64,000 nt of DNA, from the NCBI RefSeq assembly GCF_030929505.1, contig NZ_JAVFVV010000018.1:1-64000 (forward strand), read 5' to 3'. Below, one piece after another: positions 8,475-17,099 of the stretch. The position numbers and the translations under genes were made by a program. The notes below the pieces were generated by a model. It had not been told where the DNA came from. It was given only the letters and a program-made list of their open reading frames with translations, and did not search any database. The stretch comes from Mesorhizobium sp. LHD-90. GTDB taxonomy: Bacteria; Pseudomonadota; Alphaproteobacteria; Rhizobiales; Rhizobiaceae. How positions within the stretch are numbered: position 1 is the stretch's first letter; each line of letters opens with the position of its first letter.

Positions 8475-8900
8475 ATGGATATCTCCGATACGACCGCAAA
8501 AAATGGTGAAATGCTGATCGAACTGACCGCGGATGTCGTGGCTGCTTATGTCAGCAACAATCCTGTACCAGTTGGCGAACTTCCTAACCTCATCGCCGAC
8601 ATTCATGCCGCGCTGGGCCGCGTTGGAACGCCTTCCGAGCAGCCGGTGGCAGAAAAGCAGAAGCCGGCCGTGAACCCGAAGCGCTCGGTTAATGACGACT
8701 ACATCATCTGCCTGGAAGATGGAAAGAAGTTCAAGTCGCTTAAGCGTCACCTGATGACCCACTACAATCTCACGCCCGAGCAGTATCGTGAGAAGTGGGC
8801 TCTCGACCCGGCGTATCCGATGGTCGCGCCGAACTACGCCTCCGCGCGCTCGCAGCTCGCCAAGAAGATGGGCCTGGGCCGCAAGAAGAAGACCCGCTGA
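8475..8900 (+). CDS. mucR: MucR/Ros-family zinc-finger-type transcriptional regulator
   Basis: A 141-residue global regulator of the Ros/MucR family, which in rhizobia and Brucella controls exopolysaccharide, motility, symbiosis and virulence genes by binding AT-rich DNA. The N-terminal half (about 1-60) is the oligomerisation region. The DNA-binding domain contains C79, D82, H92 and H96 ([14 protein letters not shown]), so aspartate replaces the second cysteine of classical Ros. This is the variant known from Mesorhizobium Ml proteins. A basic tail GRKKKTR ends the protein. It has its own terminator. Confidence 0.95.
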   Translation: MDISDTTAKNGEMLIELTADVVAAYVSNNPVPVGELPNLIADIHAALGRVGTPSEQPVAEKQKPAVNPKRSVNDDYIICLEDGKKFKSLKRHLMTHYNLTPEQYREKWALDPAYPMVAPNYASARSQLAKKMGLGRKKKTR

Positions 8901-8914
8901 GCCGTCCCGACGGC

Positions 8915-9274
8915 CTATCCTATTCTGGATGATTGCGGACGGCGCCTTCGGGCGCCGTTTCGCGTTCCTGGAGCTTTGATGTCGCCCGAGCCGCGCACGG
9001 CGTCCACGTCTTGTAGCCGGTCGCAAGCCTGTTTCAGCGCGATGTGGCGGTTGAGATCATAGCTCCAGTGGCCTGACAGGCCTTTCAGGCGTTCGCGCGC
9101 CAGTAGCCGCCGGATGCGGCCGAGCGCTGTCTGCCGTGCTTCCTTGCCCGCGTCGAGCAGTGCCGAGAGATCCTGCCCGCAGACAATCTGCACGGCAACG
9201 AGCTGCGATGCCTTGGCCCGTTCCTCCTTCTTGCCGGCGAGGAAAGTCCGGATTTCAAAACCGAGGTCGTTCAT
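8915..9274 (-). CDS. Conserved-looking small cytoplasmic protein of unknown function
   Basis: A 119-residue protein with no signal peptide or membrane segment. The start follows AGGAGCG in a good position. Residues 1-85 look like an ordinary alpha-helical protein with charged heptad-like stretches (FLAGKKEERAKASQLVAVQ). The last 30 residues are rich in Arg and overlap the mucR terminator hairpin, so the C-terminus may be poorly conserved. It is convergent with mucR. I do not recognise the family. Confidence 0.5.
   Translation of the reverse strand: MNDLGFEIRTFLAGKKEERAKASQLVAVQIVCGQDLSALLDAGKEARQTALGRIRRLLARERLKGLSGHWSYDLNRHIALKQACDRLQDVDAVRGSGDIKAPGTRNGARRRRPQSSRIG
8938..8960 (+). terminator. 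Terminator downstream of mucR
   Basis: Stem 8939-8946 with 8951-8958 (ACGGCGCC/GGCGCCGT) around a TTCG loop, followed by a short T run. It lies 38 bp after the mucR stop, inside the 3-prime end of the convergent small gene. Confidence 0.7.
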
Positions 9275-9478
9275 GTCGCTTTCGCTCCTTGGATGAGCGG
9301 AAGGCTAAAGGCCGTTTCGGGGAGGGGGATAAATTCGACCTGAAAAAAGTTTAGCCGACAGAAAAAGAGTAATGTTTTCAAATGGAAAGACGTGTCGGCC
9401 TGCTTTTCTTGTTCGCATTTTGTTCACACCCTGCGCGCGTCCTGATATAAGAAGATATTCCTAGAACAGGGGGTTGCA

Positions 9479-9889
9479 GTGCAGGTCCAGACGGCGTTGG
9501 CGATGAAACCGATGAAGGCGGCACCGCCGGCACGCGTGCGGGACGAACCCCTGGATCGTGGCAAGCGAGGCGAACGCACCATGGAGATCTGCGAGGCGAT
9601 GATCGATATCTGTGCGGCGCTTTACAATGTGCCCAGCAAGGAAATGCGCCAGACCGGCAGATGCGAGGCCGACGTGGCGCGCGTCAGGCAGATCGCGATG
9701 TACGTGACCCATGTCTCGCTGGGCGTCAGCATGCATGAGGTCGGGCGCGGCTTCGTCCGTGATCGAACCACGGTGCGCCATGCCTGCCATCTCATCGAGG
9801 ACATGCGCGAGGACGAGGACTTCGATCGCGCGATTGCCACAACGGAAAAGGTGGCGCTTGCCGCCTTCCGAGGACGCCTGGAGGTTTAG
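9479..9889 (+). CDS. Stand-alone DnaA domain-IV-like helix-turn-helix protein
   Basis: A 136-residue protein whose C-terminal two thirds match the DnaA-box-binding domain: ARVRQIAMYVTHVSLGVSM corresponds to the DnaA signature helix, and FVRDRTTVRHACHLIE to its second helix-turn-helix. The AAA+ ATPase part of DnaA is absent, so it is not the replication initiator. It may bind DnaA-box-like sites and regulate replication or transcription. The start is GTG at 9479, after AGAACAGGGGG. One base separates its stop from the next ATG, so the pair is probably co-translated. Confidence 0.75.
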   Translation: MQVQTALAMKPMKAAPPARVRDEPLDRGKRGERTMEICEAMIDICAALYNVPSKEMRQTGRCEADVARVRQIAMYVTHVSLGVSMHEVGRGFVRDRTTVRHACHLIEDMREDEDFDRAIATTEKVALAAFRGRLEV

Positions 9890-9890
9890 A

Positions 9891-10712
9891 ATGACGAATT
9901 GCGATGGTCAGCAGAAGATGACGGTGCGGGTGCTGTCGTTGCTCGGTGGCGGTCCTGCGACGGTCGAACCGGCGGTGGGCGACGACACGGCGCTGTTGCG
10001 CAACGATACGGGCGCTCTTTCTGTCGACGGCGTGGTGCTGCGGCGGATGGCCAGCGGCGGGTCGATCGTGCGGCGTGGCCGTTCGGTCATGATCACCGCG
10101 GCGGGCCGCATGGCGTTGGCTCGATGCGCCGACGCTGGCGATGCGGGCGATGCATTCCAGCGCCAGCATCGGCATATCGAGACCGCGCCGGTGCCGTCCG
10201 GCGACGGATATTCGGTGGCGGCCGAGATCAATCTGGCGGAGTCGCCGCTGGCGCAGTTGATGCGACTGAAAGCGAAGGGCGGCCGGCGCTTTCTCACCAG
10301 CGCCGAGTTCGAGGCGGGTGAAAGGCTGCGGAGCGACTATACGCGCGGCCACATCATGCAGCGTCTGGGCGCCAATTGGGAGGCTGACGTAGCGGATGGC
10401 CGGCGCGGCGACACTAACGGCATCGCCGATCTGACAGACGCGGCACTCGCGGCGCGACAGCGGGTCGATCTGGCGCTGAAGGCCGTCGGACCGGAACTCT
10501 CGGGCCTGCTGGTGGACGTATGCTGCTTCCTGAAAGGGCTGGAGACGGTTGAGCGCGAGCGCGGCTGGCCGGCGCGGTCAGCGAAGATGCTGCTGAAGAC
10601 CGCGCTGGGGATGCTGGCGCGGCACTATTATCCGCCGGCGAAAAGCCGGGCACAGGCCATGTTTCACTGGGGGGCGGAAGGTTTCAGGCCGGATCTCAAT
10701 GCGCAGGGGTGA
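9891..10712 (+). CDS. DUF6456 domain-containing protein
   Basis: A 273-residue cytoplasmic protein. The C-terminal region (about residues 115-265) has the features I associate with the alphaproteobacterial DUF6456 domain, including an aligned stretch SPLAQLMRLK and a helical core near the end. The N-terminal region (about 12-85) reads like a winged-helix segment ending in ITAAGRMAL. GAGGT inside the preceding gene serves as ribosome site, implying translational coupling to the DnaA-domain protein. Function is unknown; a DNA-binding regulatory role is inferred from the partner. Confidence 0.65.
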   Translation: MTNCDGQQKMTVRVLSLLGGGPATVEPAVGDDTALLRNDTGALSVDGVVLRRMASGGSIVRRGRSVMITAAGRMALARCADAGDAGDAFQRQHRHIETAPVPSGDGYSVAAEINLAESPLAQLMRLKAKGGRRFLTSAEFEAGERLRSDYTRGHIMQRLGANWEADVADGRRGDTNGIADLTDAALAARQRVDLALKAVGPELSGLLVDVCCFLKGLETVERERGWPARSAKMLLKTALGMLARHYYPPAKSRAQAMFHWGAEGFRPDLNAQG

Positions 10713-10731
10713 AGGCGGCCTTGTGCGCGTG

Positions 10732-11148
10732 TCAGGACAGCGCCGCCTGGGCGTCCTGCTTGATGCGCTTGACCATGGCGCGCAGGCCGTTGGCGCGCTG
10801 CGGGGTCAGGTGCTCGTTGAGTCCGAGCGAGCGCATCAGCCCCTCGGCGTCAGTCGAGACGATCTCGCCGGCGCGCCGGCCGGAGAACAGGGCGAGCATG
10901 ATGGCGACAAGGCCGCGCACGATATGAGCGTCCGAATCGCCCAGGAAGGTCAGAACGGGGTCCGGTCCTTCGCCGCGTTGGGTGACGAGCCAGACCTGGC
11001 TGACGCAGCCCTGCACCTTATGGGCCGCGTCGCGTGCGGCTTCCGGGAAAGCCGGCAGCGACTCGCCGAGATCGATGACGTAGCGGTACTTGTCTTCCCA
11101 TTCGTCGAGGAACGCGAAGTCGTCGCGGATGGCCTGGATCGTGTTCAT
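10732..11148 (-). CDS. sufE: SufE-family sulfur acceptor protein
   Basis: A 138-residue SufE-type protein, which accepts persulfide sulfur from the cysteine desulfurase SufS and passes it to the Fe-S scaffold. The active cysteine is C48 in KVQGCVSQVWL, and WEDKYRYVIDLG is the conserved N-terminal segment. The start is ATG 11148; a GTG at 11157 would add three residues and cannot be excluded. No suf genes are adjacent. Rhizobia often carry a second SufE away from the suf operon. Confidence 0.88.
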   Translation of the reverse strand: MNTIQAIRDDFAFLDEWEDKYRYVIDLGESLPAFPEAARDAAHKVQGCVSQVWLVTQRGEGPDPVLTFLGDSDAHIVRGLVAIMLALFSGRRAGEIVSTDAEGLMRSLGLNEHLTPQRANGLRAMVKRIKQDAQAALS

Positions 11149-11274
11149 GATGGGCACGATATAGGGGTGGAAGACCGCCGCGTCACGGAAAAAGCGGCGA
11201 TGGAGCCGCAGTTGCAGAAGGTATTCGACCCGGTTCGCCGCGCCCGGCGAAGAGGACAGGCCGGGCGATCCCGC

Positions 11275-11649
11275 TCAGGATTTGGTGAGGGCCGGCTCGG
11301 GCTTTGCTGGGGGGACAGCAGCAGTGCCCTCGACCTCGGCGGCCGGCCGCCTGACGGTGCCGGTGGCGGATTTGTCGGTCTCGCCAAAATTCTCGTCGAG
11401 CACCTCATAAGCGATACGGGCGGCCTCGCGGGCGCGCACGCCGATGGTGTTCATGGCCGACCTGCCGACCTCGCACACGTCCGGCTTGCGCTCGCAGATG
11501 GCCGACAGATCGGTGACGGCCTCGCGGGCCGCGAGGAACGTCTGGATGGCGCCGACCGGCTCTTCGCCCTTCTGCTCACTGCCGATGTCGAGCGGCAGAA
11601 CCAACAGAACCAGCGAAAACCAGAATGCGATTCGCAACAGGAAACCCAT
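11275..11649 (-). CDS. DUF5330-like small membrane-anchored protein
   Basis: A 124-residue protein with an N-terminal membrane segment or uncleaved signal (residues 3-20), a short helical region with two cysteines (CERKPDVCEV) that could form a disulfide outside the membrane, and a Pro/Ala-rich tail. This fits the small rhizobial DUF5330 family as I recall it. The function is unknown. It is in the same direction as sufE with a 126-bp gap, so co-transcription is uncertain. Confidence 0.6.
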   Translation of the reverse strand: MGFLLRIAFWFSLVLLVLPLDIGSEQKGEEPVGAIQTFLAAREAVTDLSAICERKPDVCEVGRSAMNTIGVRAREAARIAYEVLDENFGETDKSATGTVRRPAAEVEGTAAVPPAKPEPALTKS

Positions 11650-11955
11650 GTCACCGTCTCCGTCGATGGCGGAGCGTTTCGCTCCCCCGACTCAACACGG
11701 ACACTTTGACACAAGCCTGCGAAAAAGCACTTGTTCCCGTTCAGTGAATTTTCTGCAAGTTTGAAACGAATTGGAAAGGTTTCGACTTGTCTGAAAATCA
11801 GTATAAATTTGCATGAGCTCGATTTAACGTTTTGGTGACCATATAACTCATTGATCATGCGTACTTTTCCTGAATCAATTCCGGAATTGATCCGAAACGA
11901 GATAGCCGGCCCGCCGAAACGCTCCGTTTACTATGGATCGAAGTCTTGAGGGGCC
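11650..11955. other. AT-richer divergent intergenic region with an 18-bp palindrome
   Basis: No gene is visible. A perfect palindrome occupies 11874-11891 (ATCAATTCC/GGAATTGAT), about 65 bp before the first possible kinase start, and a GANTC methylation site (GAATC at 11872) overlaps it. It could be an operator for the histidine kinase gene or the divergent DUF5330 gene. Confidence 0.4.
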
Positions 11956-13863
11956 TTGCCGGCGCTCGGCCATTTTCGCGACCGGGGCACTGCACGAGAG
12001 AGCCGCTTTTATTCATTCCTTAAAGGCTCGGTGCGAGGGTCCAAACAATCAAGATCGATCCGCGAAGCGGACAGTACCGGAAGCGTTGAGTTGAGTTTTT
12101 TCGCGACCAGATACGCCGAGTTGAAGCGTGCCGTCGCCGACGGTTGCGACCGTATCGTGCACCCGCGCATGACCGTGGATGCCGAACGCGCCGTGCAGCG
12201 CCGTATCCTCGGCACGCTGCTCGTCTACCCGTTCCTGGCTTCGATCGCCGCCTGGCCATTGTTGCCGGCCGGTATCGGCGTGGACCTGACGCTGGCCTTC
12301 ACCTGCGTGGCTTTCATCGGCTGCGGGTTGGCGGCACTCGCCGTGATGGCGCGCCGCGCGGCGGGGGCTGTGCTGGCGGCTATGCTGGCGCTGGCAACGG
12401 TGCAGATCGCCTTCCTGATCGCAGCGGCGGGCGGCCTGCAGTCGCCGCTGACGCTGATCGCGGCGGCGCTGCCAGTCGAGGCGTGGCTGGCCTTGCGCAC
12501 ACGCCGGGCGCTCGGCTGGGGTGTTGGCGCCATGGCGGCCGTACTCCTTTCGCAGGGCATTCCGGCTGCAGGACTGTTTGCGGGTGCCGATGCGGCGGCC
12601 TGGCAATGGCTGCTGCCACTCGCCTATGCGGCGCTGCTTTTGCCGCGCGCTAGTGGGACGCTTGGCGCGGCGCGCAGACCCGCAAGCGAGAGCATTGCGG
12701 TGACGGATGAGGATAGGATCGGCGTACGGTTCGCGCCCAATGGCGACCTGCTCGACATAGACGCAGCGGCGCGGGACCTGCTGGGCATCGACCCGGACCT
12801 CTTGATCGGCACCGGCTTTTTCCAGCGGGTCCATGTCGCGGACAGGGTGGCGCTGCTCTGTGCATTGGCCGACCTGCGCGATGGCGCCGACCGCCGCAAG
12901 GTGGAGGTTCGGCTGCGGCTGCCGGCAATCCAGGAGGGCGCCGCTCCCTTCCATCGCGCGCTGGCGCTCGACCTGACGCAGGCGACGACCGGAGCCGGCA
13001 TAGCGGGAGCGTTGCGCGACAATTCGGAAGTGGCCGACCTGCGGGCCGCCCTCGCGGCAGCCAGGGAGGCGAATGCCTCGCTGGAGGCAGGCAAGACCCG
13101 CTTCCTTGCCGCCGTCAGCCACGAATTGCGCACGCCACTGAATTCCATCATCGGCTTTTCCGACATGCTTCTGTGCGAGGTGCATGGACGCTTCGCCGAT
13201 CCGCGCCAGCGTGAGACGGTTGAGATCGTGCGCGAGGCCGGCAACCACCTGCTCGCCGTGGTCAATTCGATCCTGGACGTGTCGAAGATGGAGGCGGGCT
13301 CCTACACCACCAATCCGGAGCCGTTCCGCTTCGGCGAGGCGGCAGAACTTTGCACGGCCATGGTGCGGCTGCAGGCCGAGGCGAAGCAGGTCCGGCTGTT
13401 GACCGACATCGCGACCGGCAACGGCGAGGTGAAGGCGGACCGGCGGGCGGTGCAGCAGATGCTGCTCAACCTTTTGTCCAATGCGATAAAATTCACGCCA
13501 GATGGCGGGGAGGTTTCCGTTGGCGCCAAGCGCATCGGCTCGCGGCTGCATTTCTGGGTGAGCGATACTGGCATCGGCATCGCCGCCGACGATCTCAACC
13601 GCATCGGCCAGCCTTTCGCGCAGGTGCAGAATGATTATACAAGGCAGGTGGAAGGGACCGGACTGGGGCTTGCGCTGGTCAAGGGCCTGGTCGCGCTGCA
13701 CGAAGGCACGATGTCGATCGACAGCACTTTCGGCAAGGGAACGACGGTGACGATCGGCCTGCCCATCGACGGGCCGGCAGGCGCGAATGGTGGCGGGCTG
13801 GCGCGGTTGCGCGGCGGAAGAGGTGGAGAAGACGTGAATGGCACGCTCCGCAAAGCAAGCTAA
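11956..13863 (+). CDS. Membrane-bound sensor histidine kinase (DivJ/PleC-like)
   Basis: Up to 635 residues. Several hydrophobic segments span about residues 75-230, followed by a PAS-like region (about 255-330), a HisKA dimerisation domain with phospho-acceptor H389 (AVSHELRTPL) and a HATPase domain with N-, G1- and G2-type motifs (LLNLLSNAIKFT, DTGIGI, GTGLGLAL). The architecture resembles alphaproteobacterial cell-cycle kinases, but this assignment is weak. The start is uncertain: no ATG precedes 12169, and TTG codons at 11956 or about 12090 are options. It overlaps the next gene by 26 bp. Confidence 0.8.
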   Translation: MPALGHFRDRGTARESRFYSFLKGSVRGSKQSRSIREADSTGSVELSFFATRYAELKRAVADGCDRIVHPRMTVDAERAVQRRILGTLLVYPFLASIAAWPLLPAGIGVDLTLAFTCVAFIGCGLAALAVMARRAAGAVLAAMLALATVQIAFLIAAAGGLQSPLTLIAAALPVEAWLALRTRRALGWGVGAMAAVLLSQGIPAAGLFAGADAAAWQWLLPLAYAALLLPRASGTLGAARRPASESIAVTDEDRIGVRFAPNGDLLDIDAAARDLLGIDPDLLIGTGFFQRVHVADRVALLCALADLRDGADRRKVEVRLRLPAIQEGAAPFHRALALDLTQATTGAGIAGALRDNSEVADLRAALAAAREANASLEAGKTRFLAAVSHELRTPLNSIIGFSDMLLCEVHGRFADPRQRETVEIVREAGNHLLAVVNSILDVSKMEAGSYTTNPEPFRFGEAAELCTAMVRLQAEAKQVRLLTDIATGNGEVKADRRAVQQMLLNLLSNAIKFTPDGGEVSVGAKRIGSRLHFWVSDTGIGIAADDLNRIGQPFAQVQNDYTRQVEGTGLGLALVKGLVALHEGTMSIDSTFGKGTTVTIGLPIDGPAGANGGGLARLRGGRGGEDVNGTLRKAS

Positions 13864-14686
13864 ACGCGCGCCGGCCAAGCGCGCGTCCTGGCTGGGCGGC
13901 GTGTCGGCGCTGGGCGCCGTGATCGCGCGCAATCCGGTCATCGCGGGCGGTTCGACCGCCTTCCTGGTGGCCTTCTGCTACGTCTCCGCCAACGCCATCT
14001 GGTACCAGCCCTTCGCGCATCGCGGCGCGATCTTCCCCACCCGCGAGTTCGTCCGCACATCCGATGCCGACCGGAACGCGGCCGAACCTGAAACCACCTT
14101 CCTGATCGAGCGGCCGCCTGAGAAGCTGGGGACGAGGTCCGCGCTGCCGGCAGCGCCAAAGCCGGCGGCCGTGTCCGATCCGGCGACCGCGCAGGTGCAG
14201 GGCGTGCTCAAGGAACTCGGCTTCTACGACGGCACGGTCGACGGCCTGTCCGGCCCGGCGACGGCGCGCGCGATCGACGCCTACCGTGCGAAGGTCGGAC
14301 TGACAGGCGAGAGCGGCATCGACGAGGAACTGCTGGTCCAACTCGGCATCGAGCCGACCACCGCCGGCATCCGCCCGTCGCCGGCGCCGCGCCCGGCCGC
14401 CGAGCCGAAGCAACAGGTCGCCGTGAAATCCGCGCCCGCAGCGCGACCCGAGCCAGCGGTCAACAAGCCGGACGACACGGTCAGGGTCGAGCAGGTGAAC
14501 CTGACCAAGAAGGTGCAGAGCGGGCTGAAGGCGTTCGGCAATGACGGCATCGACGTCGACGGCATGATGGGTACGAAGACCCGAAACGCCATCCGAGAAT
14601 TCCAGTCGATCTTCGGCCTGCCGGTGACAGGCGAGCCCGACGAAAAACTCTACCGGAAAATGCGTGAACTGGGCTACGTGAAGTAG
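13838..14686 (+). CDS. Membrane-anchored protein with two peptidoglycan-binding domains
   Basis: A 282-residue protein: a basic N-terminus, one membrane segment (about residues 30-50), then two PG_binding_1-type domains around residues 118-170 (VQGVLKELGFYDGTVDGLSG) and 222-280 (VQSGLKAFGNDGIDVDG), joined by a Pro/Ala-rich linker. It should sit in the inner membrane with its binding domains in the periplasm. Its start lies inside the kinase gene, so the two are translationally coupled; it may help the kinase sense or reach the cell wall. This pairing role is inference. Confidence 0.82.
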   Translation: MARSAKQAKRAPAKRASWLGGVSALGAVIARNPVIAGGSTAFLVAFCYVSANAIWYQPFAHRGAIFPTREFVRTSDADRNAAEPETTFLIERPPEKLGTRSALPAAPKPAAVSDPATAQVQGVLKELGFYDGTVDGLSGPATARAIDAYRAKVGLTGESGIDEELLVQLGIEPTTAGIRPSPAPRPAAEPKQQVAVKSAPAARPEPAVNKPDDTVRVEQVNLTKKVQSGLKAFGNDGIDVDGMMGTKTRNAIREFQSIFGLPVTGEPDEKLYRKMRELGYVK

Positions 14687-14758
14687 TTTGCGGCGGCAGG
14701 CGGCCATGTGGCGGGCGCCGCACAACCAGAAAAGCTGTTGCAGTTTACGGCCCAACCC

Positions 14759-15103
14759 ATGCGCGTTACTTCTGATCTTTTCGTTTCCGCCCTGCTGAGG
14801 CGGGTGTTTGCCAGCGGCGGTTATGGCGCGGTGATGCGACGCGGCGCCTTCGAGGCGGGCGCCATCTTCGTCACTAGCCGCGATCGCTTCGGCGAGACGA
14901 CGCTGTTCGGCCCGGCGGCGCAGGCGAGCTACGACGATGCAAAACCGGACGAGCGGCTGTTCGCAGAACTGATACGGGGCGGCGACGCCGAAGTCGAAGC
15001 GCGGCTCGCCAAGGAGCAGCGTTTCGATCCGGACATCTGGGTGGTGGAGATCGAGGCGGGCGGCGAAAGCCCGGCCGAACTGCTGTCCGTCACGGCGCCT
15101 TGA
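14759..15103 (+). CDS. DUF1491 family protein
   Basis: A 114-residue small cytoplasmic protein. SALLRRVFASGGYGAVMRRGAF-type sequence and the ending FDPDIWVVEIE fit the DUF1491 family of alphaproteobacteria; function is unknown. The ATG at 14759 begins the conserved region; an in-frame ATG at 14708 adds unconserved residues. It overlaps the convergent DUF2336 gene by 14 bp and follows the peptidoglycan-binding gene by 72 bp. Confidence 0.75.
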   Translation: MRVTSDLFVSALLRRVFASGGYGAVMRRGAFEAGAIFVTSRDRFGETTLFGPAAQASYDDAKPDERLFAELIRGGDAEVEARLAKEQRFDPDIWVVEIEAGGESPAELLSVTAP

Positions 15104-16139
15104 GACGGCTTGCGGCGCCGGTGGCGGCCGGCGTGTCGAAAGCTCCGGAGCGGGCGGCGCGCCTGCCGCGGCCGGCTGCGGAACTCCATTGCAGCCAGGT
15201 GGCGACGATCTCCAGCTTCCAGCCGCGCACCCTTTCCCGCGCTGTCTCGTAGTCGAGCGCGCGATAGCGCACGGCGAACATGCGGATCGCCTCCGCATGC
15301 GCGAACTGCCCCGGGAACACCGCCGCGGCGATCATGAATGCCTGTTCTTCAGAGAGATCGAGCGCGCGCAAGGCGGCAAGCAGCGAGGAATAGCTGGAGG
15401 CCTCGGTGATGGCCCGCGCGGCTGCGAGGTTCATGCCGAGCGCGTCCGCAAGCGCCGTTTGGAAGAAGGTGTCATTGCCGGTGAAGGCGGTGTCGCGCAG
15501 TTTCGGGAAGACCGAATTGTCGCCGGACACGCGGGTTTCCAGCGAATAGGCCGAGCGCAGGTCGGAGCGCATCATCTCGCGCAGCCGGTCGCGCACCTCT
15601 TCCGCCGCGTGTCCGCTGTCCTGTAGCGGTAGGGTGCCCGGCTGGGCGGGTTTCGGCGCCGGCTCGGCGGCGCGCACGATCCTCGGCACGACAGAGATGG
15701 AGGCTTCCAACGCCCGGACGAGCTGCGCGATGGTCGGGTTGAGCGACGGCCGGCGGGCAATGACGCGGGCATGCGCGATGCCGTGCTTGCCGATCAGCGC
15801 GATCAGGTCGACGTCGCGCAGATGCGCCGAGCGCATCAGCAAAGGCGCGGCGACGTCGATGCGTTCGTCGGCCAGCCTGGCGACAAGGCCGGCCGGCGCG
15901 ATCTCGCATTCGGAAAGCGCGGCGGCGACGTAGCGCCTGGCCTCGGCCGACACCTGGTCGAAAAGCGGCAACGTCAGATCCTCGAGTTGCGCCACCTCGC
16001 GCCGCGACGGCCGGGTGATGGAGCAGAAGGCCGACACCGCGGCGCGGAACAGGCGCTCGGCCTTGCCGGCGTCACCCTTTACGACGATGTCCCGGAAGTC
16101 TGATGCTGACACGGAGGGAACGCCCGATACTCGACACAC
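15090..16139 (-). CDS. DUF2336 domain-containing protein (HEAT-like helical repeats)
   Basis: An alpha-helical protein of about 349 residues. Repeating helical pairs (FRDIVVKGDAGKAERLFRAA, RYVAAALSECEIAPAGLVAR, LLMRSAHLRDVDLIALIGK) match the DUF2336 family, whose members carry HEAT-like repeats and are thought to bind other proteins. The start is uncertain: GTG at 16139 or GTG at 16112, neither with a strong ribosome site. The final 30 residues are rich in Arg and Ala and overlap the convergent DUF1491 gene. The function is unknown. Confidence 0.75.
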   Translation of the reverse strand: MCRVSGVPSVSASDFRDIVVKGDAGKAERLFRAAVSAFCSITRPSRREVAQLEDLTLPLFDQVSAEARRYVAAALSECEIAPAGLVARLADERIDVAAPLLMRSAHLRDVDLIALIGKHGIAHARVIARRPSLNPTIAQLVRALEASISVVPRIVRAAEPAPKPAQPGTLPLQDSGHAAEEVRDRLREMMRSDLRSAYSLETRVSGDNSVFPKLRDTAFTGNDTFFQTALADALGMNLAAARAITEASSYSSLLAALRALDLSEEQAFMIAAAVFPGQFAHAEAIRMFAVRYRALDYETARERVRGWKLEIVATWLQWSSAAGRGRRAARSGAFDTPAATGAASRLKAP

Positions 16140-16271
16140 GCCGGCTTTTGAGAACTGACCGGCAAAAATGAAAATTAGCCAAGATTTGTTAGAAGACTGT
16201 TAACCGTCTGCTGGCCTTATCGAGGGTGGAGGCGTTGCGTGCTTGCTCCCCACAGTCGAGAGGCAAACGAC

Positions 16272-16463
16272 ATGGGCAACGTACTGGCATTTCGTCCGCG
16301 TAAGTCATCCGGTGGAAACACTCATAAACAAGGTGCGCCCGCCACCGTCATCATCTTTCCCGGGGTCCGCTACGAGCGCGCGCCTGAAGTGGCGAGCGGC
16401 CAAAAGTGGTCGCCGACGACCTGGATGGCACAGTTTCAGCCGCAGCCGTTGCCGACGAGCTAA
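16272..16463 (+). CDS. Small hypothetical protein (63 residues)
   Basis: A short open frame with a good GAGAGG ribosome site 8 bp before the ATG. The protein begins MGNVLAFRPRKSSGG and contains VIIFPGVRYERAP; it has no signal peptide or membrane segment. The N-terminus resembles short rhizobial hypothetical proteins I have seen, which together with the ribosome site argues that it is real. The function is unknown. It is divergent from the DUF2336 gene. Confidence 0.6.
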   Translation: MGNVLAFRPRKSSGGNTHKQGAPATVIIFPGVRYERAPEVASGQKWSPTTWMAQFQPQPLPTS

Positions 16464-16490
16464 CCGCGCGGTTCTGCGAGGAATTGCATC

Positions 16491-17099
16491 TCACTGCGGG
16501 GCGCAGCGCATGCCCGCGATGAAACGCGAGACGAGTGGCTTCCAGCTCGCGTCCGGCGCGAAGGCCCGCACCAACAGCATGCCTTCGTCGGCGGGGATCT
16601 CCACGAAGACCGACTTTGCGAACTCCTCCGGCAGGTCATGGCGGATCCCGATCATCTGCTCGGGTGTCAGCACAACGAAATCCAGCGCCTCGCCGGTTCC
16701 CGAACGGTCGTTGAGGCTGAAAAGGGCGCGGCCGCCGCGATCGTAGACCGAGGCCGACCAGAACGGCACCTTGCCCGCCGCCGCGACATGCAGCGTGCCG
16801 GACGCCAGGTCGAAGCGGCAGGCGGCGACCTGAAAGGCGGGATCCGGCGAGGCGATCAGGTCCAGGGCATCGCCTTCGAGCGGCGTCGTCCTGTTGAGCG
16901 GCGCGATCGCCGCAAGCCGTGTCCAGGCGTTGCGGTCGGCGAATTCGGGGACGAGCAGCAGCACGATGATGTGGACGATGCCGGCGCCGACGAGGCCGAT
17001 TATTAGCGCGTAGGCAAGCGGCCAGCGCGATGCGCCGGGACGCTGCGGATCTACCGGGGCCAGAAGGCCCGGCGAAAACTCCGCGCGCTCAGCCACCAC
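16491..17099 (-). CDS. DUF1254-like membrane-anchored protein
   Basis: A 202-residue protein with one membrane segment (about residues 29-50, YALIIGLVGAGIVHIIVLLL) and a periplasmic-side domain with WSASVYDRGGRALFSLNDR and FVEIPADEGMLLVRAF, as in short DUF1254 proteins. It is the second gene of a pair: its GTG start overlaps the DUF1214 gene by 11 bp. The two families commonly occur together. The function is unknown. Confidence 0.68.
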   Translation of the reverse strand: MVAERAEFSPGLLAPVDPQRPGASRWPLAYALIIGLVGAGIVHIIVLLLVPEFADRNAWTRLAAIAPLNRTTPLEGDALDLIASPDPAFQVAACRFDLASGTLHVAAAGKVPFWSASVYDRGGRALFSLNDRSGTGEALDFVVLTPEQMIGIRHDLPEEFAKSVFVEIPADEGMLLVRAFAPDASWKPLVSRFIAGMRCAPQ

